Shown in pieces: positions 58,043 to 64,000 of a stretch of DNA of 64,000 bases; the first letter of the stretch is position 1, and each line of letters starts with the position of its first letter. The translations under genes were made by a program, and so were the position numbers. The DNA is from Pseudomonas canadensis (GTDB taxonomy: Bacteria; Pseudomonadota; Gammaproteobacteria; Pseudomonadales; Pseudomonadaceae). The stretch spans positions 266,515 through 330,514 of the forward strand of contig NZ_AYTD01000014.1 of assembly GCF_000503215.1 (NCBI RefSeq), in the 5' to 3' direction. The notes under the pieces are model-generated. The model had not been told where the DNA came from, did no database searches, and saw only the letters and a list, made by a program, of their open reading frames with translations.

Positions 58043-59167
58043 TCAGTCCAAGGGCGGCACAGGGAGCCCGCGCTTGGCATAGAAGGCATCGACGAAGGCG
58101 GCCAATGTACCCTGTTGAATAGCCTCGCGCAAACCAGCCATCAGGACTTGGTAGTGACGCAAATTGTGGATGGTATTCAACATGCTACCCAGCATTTCCC
58201 CACACTTGTCCAGATGGTGCAGATAAGCACGGGAGAAGTTCTGGCAGGTGTAGCAATCACAGGTGGGATCCAGCGGCGAATCATCATGGCGATGGAACGC
58301 GTTACGGATCTTCAGCACGCCTGTATCGATGAACAGATGCCCATTGCGGGCATTACGGGTTGGCATCACGCAATCGAACATGTCCACACCGCGGCGCACA
58401 CCCTCTACGAGATCTTCCGGTTTGCCAACGCCCATAAGGTAACGAGGTTTGTCAGCCGGCATCAGGCCCGGCAGGTAATCCAGCACCTTAATCATTTCGT
58501 GCTTGGGCTCGCCCACCGACAAACCGCCGATGGCCAGGCCGTCAAAACCGATTTTGTCCAAGCCTTCCAGCGAGCGTTTGCGCAAGCTTTCGTGCATGCC
58601 GCCCTGGACGATACCGAACAGCGCAGCGGTGTTGTCGCCGTGGGCATTCTTCGAACGCTGGGCCCAACGCAGGGACAACTCCATGGAGATCCGCGCGACG
58701 TCTTCGTCAGCCGGGTACGGCGTGCACTCGTCAAAAATCATCACGATATCGGAGCCCAGGTCACGCTGGACCTGCATCGACTCTTCCGGGCCCATGAACA
58801 CTTTGGAACCGTCCACCGGCGAGGCGAAGGTCACGCCCTCCTCCTTGATCTTGCGCATGGCGCCCAAGCTGAACACCTGGAAACCACCCGAGTCGGTCAG
58901 GATCGGGCCTTGCCATTTCATGAAGTCATGCAGGTCGCCATGCTTCTTGATCACTTCGGTGCCCGGGCGCAGCCACAGGTGGAAAGTGTTGCCGAGGATG
59001 ATCTCGGCGCCGGTGGCGACGATGTCACGCGGCAGCATGCCTTTGACGGTGCCGTAGGTGCCGACCGGCATGAAAGCCGGGGTCTCGACGGTGCCGCGCG
59101 GGAAGGTCAAACGGCCGCGGCGAGCTTTACCATCCGTGGCCAGCAATTCAAACGACATACGACTCAT
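58043..59167 (-). CDS. tgt: tRNA-guanine transglycosylase
   Basis: The 374-residue TIM-barrel enzyme exchanges G34 for preQ1. The active site lies in LTDSGGFQVFSLG (Asp) and the second aspartate in DMFDCVMPTRNARNG. The zinc site is CDCYTCQNFSRAYLHHL. Its ATG overlaps the queA stop (ATGA), which supports 59167; an alternative start is three codons later. Confidence 0.96.
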   Translation of the reverse strand: MSRMSFELLATDGKARRGRLTFPRGTVETPAFMPVGTYGTVKGMLPRDIVATGAEIILGNTFHLWLRPGTEVIKKHGDLHDFMKWQGPILTDSGGFQVFSLGAMRKIKEEGVTFASPVDGSKVFMGPEESMQVQRDLGSDIVMIFDECTPYPADEDVARISMELSLRWAQRSKNAHGDNTAALFGIVQGGMHESLRKRSLEGLDKIGFDGLAIGGLSVGEPKHEMIKVLDYLPGLMPADKPRYLMGVGKPEDLVEGVRRGVDMFDCVMPTRNARNGHLFIDTGVLKIRNAFHRHDDSPLDPTCDCYTCQNFSRAYLHHLDKCGEMLGSMLNTIHNLRHYQVLMAGLREAIQQGTLAAFVDAFYAKRGLPVPPLD

Positions 59168-60213
59168 GATTGTTCCTCTGGGCCGCGCGGCGCCGGGTTA
59201 CGGGTGATAAACATCGCATCACCGTAGCTGAAAAAACGGTACTCGTTGGCGATGGCGGCTTGATAAGCGGCCATGGTTTCCGGGTAACCGGCAAATGCCG
59301 AAACCAGCATCAACAGCGTGGATTCGGGCAGATGGAAGTTGGTCACCAGGCAATCGACCACATGGAATGGCCGGCCTGGGAAGATAAAGATATCGGTGTC
59401 GCCGCTGAACGGCTTGAGCACGCCATCACGGGCCGCGCTTTCCAACGAGCGCACACTGGTGGTGCCCACTGCGACTACGCGTCCGCCACGCGCCTTGCAC
59501 GCCGCGACAGCGTCCACCACTTCCTGGCTGACTTCCAACCACTCGCTGTGCATATGGTGGTCTTCGATGTTATCCACACGCACCGGTTGAAACGTGCCGG
59601 CCCCCACGTGCAGGGTCACATAGGCGGTCTCGACGCCCTTGGCGGCAATCGCATCGAGCAGCGGTTGATCGAAGTGCAGGCCTGCGGTCGGTGCAGCAAC
59701 GGCGCCGAGGCGCTGGGAGTAAACCGTCTGATAGCGTTCGCGGTCCGAGTCTTCGTCGGGGCGGTCTATATAGGGAGGCAACGGCATATGGCCGACGCGC
59801 TCCAGCAGCGGCAATACCTCTTCGGCAAACTTGAGTTCGAACAGCGCATCATGACGCGCCACCATCTCGGCTTCGCCACCGCCATCGATCAGTATGGAGG
59901 AACCCGGTTTCGGCGACTTGCTCGAGCGCACATGGGCCAGTACGCGATGACTGTCCAGTACTCGCTCAACCAGAATTTCCAGCTTGCCGCCAGATGCTTT
60001 CTGGCCAAACAACCGCGCCGGAATCACTCGGGTATTGTTGAACACCATCAGATCGCCAGGGCGCAAATGCTCAAGCAAATCAGTGAATTGACGGTGTGCG
60101 AGGACGCCACTCACCCCGTCCAGGGTCAGCAGTCGACTGGCGCGACGCTCGGCCAAAGGGTGGCGAGCGATCAGCGAATCAGGGAGTTCAAAAGTAAAGT
60201 CAGCAACGCGCAT
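59164..60213 (-). CDS. queA: S-adenosylmethionine:tRNA ribosyltransferase-isomerase
   Basis: The 349-residue enzyme turns preQ1-tRNA into epoxyqueuosine-tRNA. It begins MRVADFTFELPDSLIARHP. Conserved motifs are FNNTRVIPARLFG, GLHFDQPLL, LHVGAGTFQPVR and NFHLPESTLLMLVSAF. It heads the queA-tgt-yajC-secD-secF run on the minus strand. Confidence 0.96.
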   Translation of the reverse strand: MRVADFTFELPDSLIARHPLAERRASRLLTLDGVSGVLAHRQFTDLLEHLRPGDLMVFNNTRVIPARLFGQKASGGKLEILVERVLDSHRVLAHVRSSKSPKPGSSILIDGGGEAEMVARHDALFELKFAEEVLPLLERVGHMPLPPYIDRPDEDSDRERYQTVYSQRLGAVAAPTAGLHFDQPLLDAIAAKGVETAYVTLHVGAGTFQPVRVDNIEDHHMHSEWLEVSQEVVDAVAACKARGGRVVAVGTTSVRSLESAARDGVLKPFSGDTDIFIFPGRPFHVVDCLVTNFHLPESTLLMLVSAFAGYPETMAAYQAAIANEYRFFSYGDAMFITRNPAPRGPEEQS

Positions 60214-60279
60214 GATGGAGTTCGTCTAGCAGGGCCGGGAAGTCTAGCGGAATTAGTCAAAATTGACCATGAAAGGTGA

Positions 60280-60308
60280 TTGACCAACGGTAATCTCATC
60301 TCTATACT
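60280..60308 (+). promoter_or_regulatory. tRNA-Leu promoter
   Basis: TTGACC (60280-60285), a 17-base spacer and TATACT (60303-60308). Transcription would start about seven bases before the tRNA. Confidence 0.8.
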
Positions 60309-60321
60309 TCGCCGCCATTGA

Positions 60322-60406
60322 GCCCTGATGGCGGAATTGGTAGACGCGGCGGATTCAAAATCCGTTTTCGAAAGGAGTGGGAGTTCGAGTCTCCCTCGGG
60401 GCACCA
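60322..60406 (+). tRNA. tRNA-Leu (anticodon CAA)
   Basis: 85 bases including an encoded CCA. The acceptor stem GCCCTGA pairs with TCGGGGC. The anticodon arm is GCGGA-TTCAAAA-TCCGT, giving CAA. A long variable arm and the T loop GTTCGAGTC are as expected for a class II tRNA. It reads UUG codons. Confidence 0.97.
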
Positions 60407-60410
60407 TCTT

Positions 60411-60444
60411 AAAAAAAGACCTTGAAATTCAAGGTCTTTTTTTT
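60411..60444 (+). terminator. tRNA-Leu terminator
   Basis: GACCTTGA (60418-60425) pairs with TCAAGGTC (60429-60436), followed by eight T residues. The A-run on the left also makes it partly bidirectional. Confidence 0.92.
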
Positions 60445-60728
60445 CGCCTGTAGAAAAGTGCATCACCTGCAAAGTTGTTCTTTTGTGAGCGGTGCACCAC
60501 GCCAACGCCCCTCTCCAGGCGCGCTCTGACACGCGCTGTCAGCGCAATGCCCGCCTACCATTCATCGCGCACTTACAAGCCTCTAGCAGCTACTGGAGAG
60601 CGCTCAACGCGTCGAACGCATTTGGGTGCCAGCGCCACCGAGCATGTATGAAAAACCAGATTAATGCGGAGCTGAAAGCACCGATGAAGTGATCACGCCG
60701 AGTATTTGGGGACTTTTCGACCGCCCAA
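60445..60728. other. Gene-free stretch between tRNA-Leu and the rRNA operon
   Basis: About 280 bases. A 66-codon frame at 60492-60692 has no ribosome-binding site or recognisable content. I see nothing else here. Confidence 0.6.
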
Positions 60729-60762
60729 AACAAAACCCCATCTGCTTTCGCAAATGGGGTTT
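60729..60762 (-). terminator. rRNA operon terminator
   Basis: AAACCCCAT (60733-60741) pairs with ATGGGGTTT (60754-60762). On the minus strand it follows 5S and ends in TTTTGTTTT. Confidence 0.92.
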
Positions 60763-60773
60763 CGGAATTTAAT

Positions 60774-60889
60774 CTTGACGATGACCTACTCTCACATGGG
60801 GAAACCCCACACTACCATCGGCGATGCATCGTTTCACTACTGAGTTCGGGATGGGATCAGGTGGTTCCAATGCTCTATGGTCGTCAAGA
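60774..60889 (-). rRNA. rrf: 5S ribosomal RNA
   Basis: About 116 bases. On the minus strand the ends TCTTGACGA and TCGTCAAGA pair, and the interior contains CCGAACTCAGTAGTGAAACG and GATGGTAGTGTGGGGTTTCC, standard gammaproteobacterial 5S sequence. Exact ends are approximate by a base or two. Confidence 0.95.
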
Positions 60890-61044
60890 AATTCGGGTAC
60901 TGAATCGTGGCTTATGCCTCGCTTCAGCAAATTGGGTATGTGACAGCTTTCGGTGTTTTATGAGCGTCGAACTTTCGGTTCATTTTCGTCTTCACACACC
61001 GCAATCTGATGCTCGTTAGAGTAGTCAAATTGCTTGGGTGTTAT
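60890..61044 (-). other. 23S-5S spacer
   Basis: About 155 bases of rRNA operon spacer. Its 23S-proximal end (61027-61044 region) pairs with the sequence before the 23S 5' end to form a processing stem. No tRNA is present in it. Confidence 0.7.
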
Positions 61045-63935
<2,891 letters not shown>

Positions 63936-64000
63936 CATATAACCCCAAGCAATCTGGTTATACTGTGAAGACGACATTCGCCGAAAATTCGAATTTCTCA
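63936..64000 (-). other. 16S-23S internal transcribed spacer (partial)
   Basis: The last 65 bases contain the 5' half of the 23S processing stem (63936-63953) and spacer. The 16S gene would lie beyond the right edge. Confidence 0.75.

Noticed and set aside
60492..60692. A 66-codon frame between tRNA-Leu and 5S
   Set aside because: No ribosome-binding site, no similarity that I recognise, composition like a random frame.

Overview
The window is a chromosomal segment of a fluorescent pseudomonad, most likely the Pseudomonas fluorescens group. The gene order nag cluster - purL - mltF - guaA/guaB - xseA - leuA - der/bamB/hisS/ispG/pilW/rlmN/ndk - isc - cysE/trmJ/suhB - secFD/yajC/tgt/queA is the one known from Pseudomonas genomes. 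Many spacers also carry REP/REPIN palindromes typical of that group. The left edge cuts a NUDIX CoA pyrophosphatase gene. The right edge lies just upstream (in transcript terms) of a complete 23S gene, inside an rRNA operon read on the minus strand.

Region by region. (1) 1-1.6 kb: CoA pyrophosphatase (partial), a zinc-ribbon NUDIX hydrolase and a YkuD-type L,D-transpeptidase-like protein. (2) 1.7-9.0 kb: an apparently autoregulated N-acetylglucosamine operon on the plus strand. It encodes a GntR repressor, NagA, a SIS-type glucosamine-6-phosphate deaminase, a fused EIIA-HPr-EI and a GlcNAc EIICB, with two candidate operator boxes at the promoter. (3) 9.4-15.4 kb: a NIF3-like small protein, purL and mltF. 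(4) 15.5-24 kb: a trehalose PTS operon on the minus strand (IIBC, phosphotrehalase, maltoporin-type porin, a second fused EIIA-HPr-EI, an orphan IIB-like domain) with divergent treR and two perfect palindromic operators. REP palindromes lie in three of its spacers. (5) 24-32 kb: guaBA, an uncharacterised zinc-ribbon protein, a TSUP permease with divergent LysR regulator, xseA and an M23 peptidase. (6) 32-36 kb: leuA with an upstream candidate leader peptide, then an omega-amidase / methionine aminotransferase pair. (7) 36-51.5 kb: a long minus-strand block with der, bamB, yfgM-like, hisS, ispG, rodZ, pilW, rlmN, ndk and the full isc operon iscRSUA-hscBA-fdx-iscX, with two abutting IscR-like sites. 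(8) 51.5-60.2 kb: cysE, trmJ, suhB, a glycine-zipper protein, and queA-tgt-yajC-secD-secF. (9) 60.3-64 kb: tRNA-Leu(CAA), 5S and 23S rRNA.

The most notable observation is in the two sugar PTS loci. Each carries a complete fused EIIA-HPr-EI, so phosphate can pass from PEP to the EIIB cysteine without separate general PTS proteins. Each locus also has an extra EIIB-like domain in which the phosphorylated cysteine is alanine: the second IIB of NagE, and a 92-residue orphan protein at the end of the tre operon. The other points worth attention are the putative leuA attenuation leader, the tandem operator architectures, a REPIN that supplies a stop codon, hairpins inside operons, and a promoter nested in a terminator. 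I found no CRISPR array, prophage, insertion sequence or antiphage system. Most of the window is core genome.
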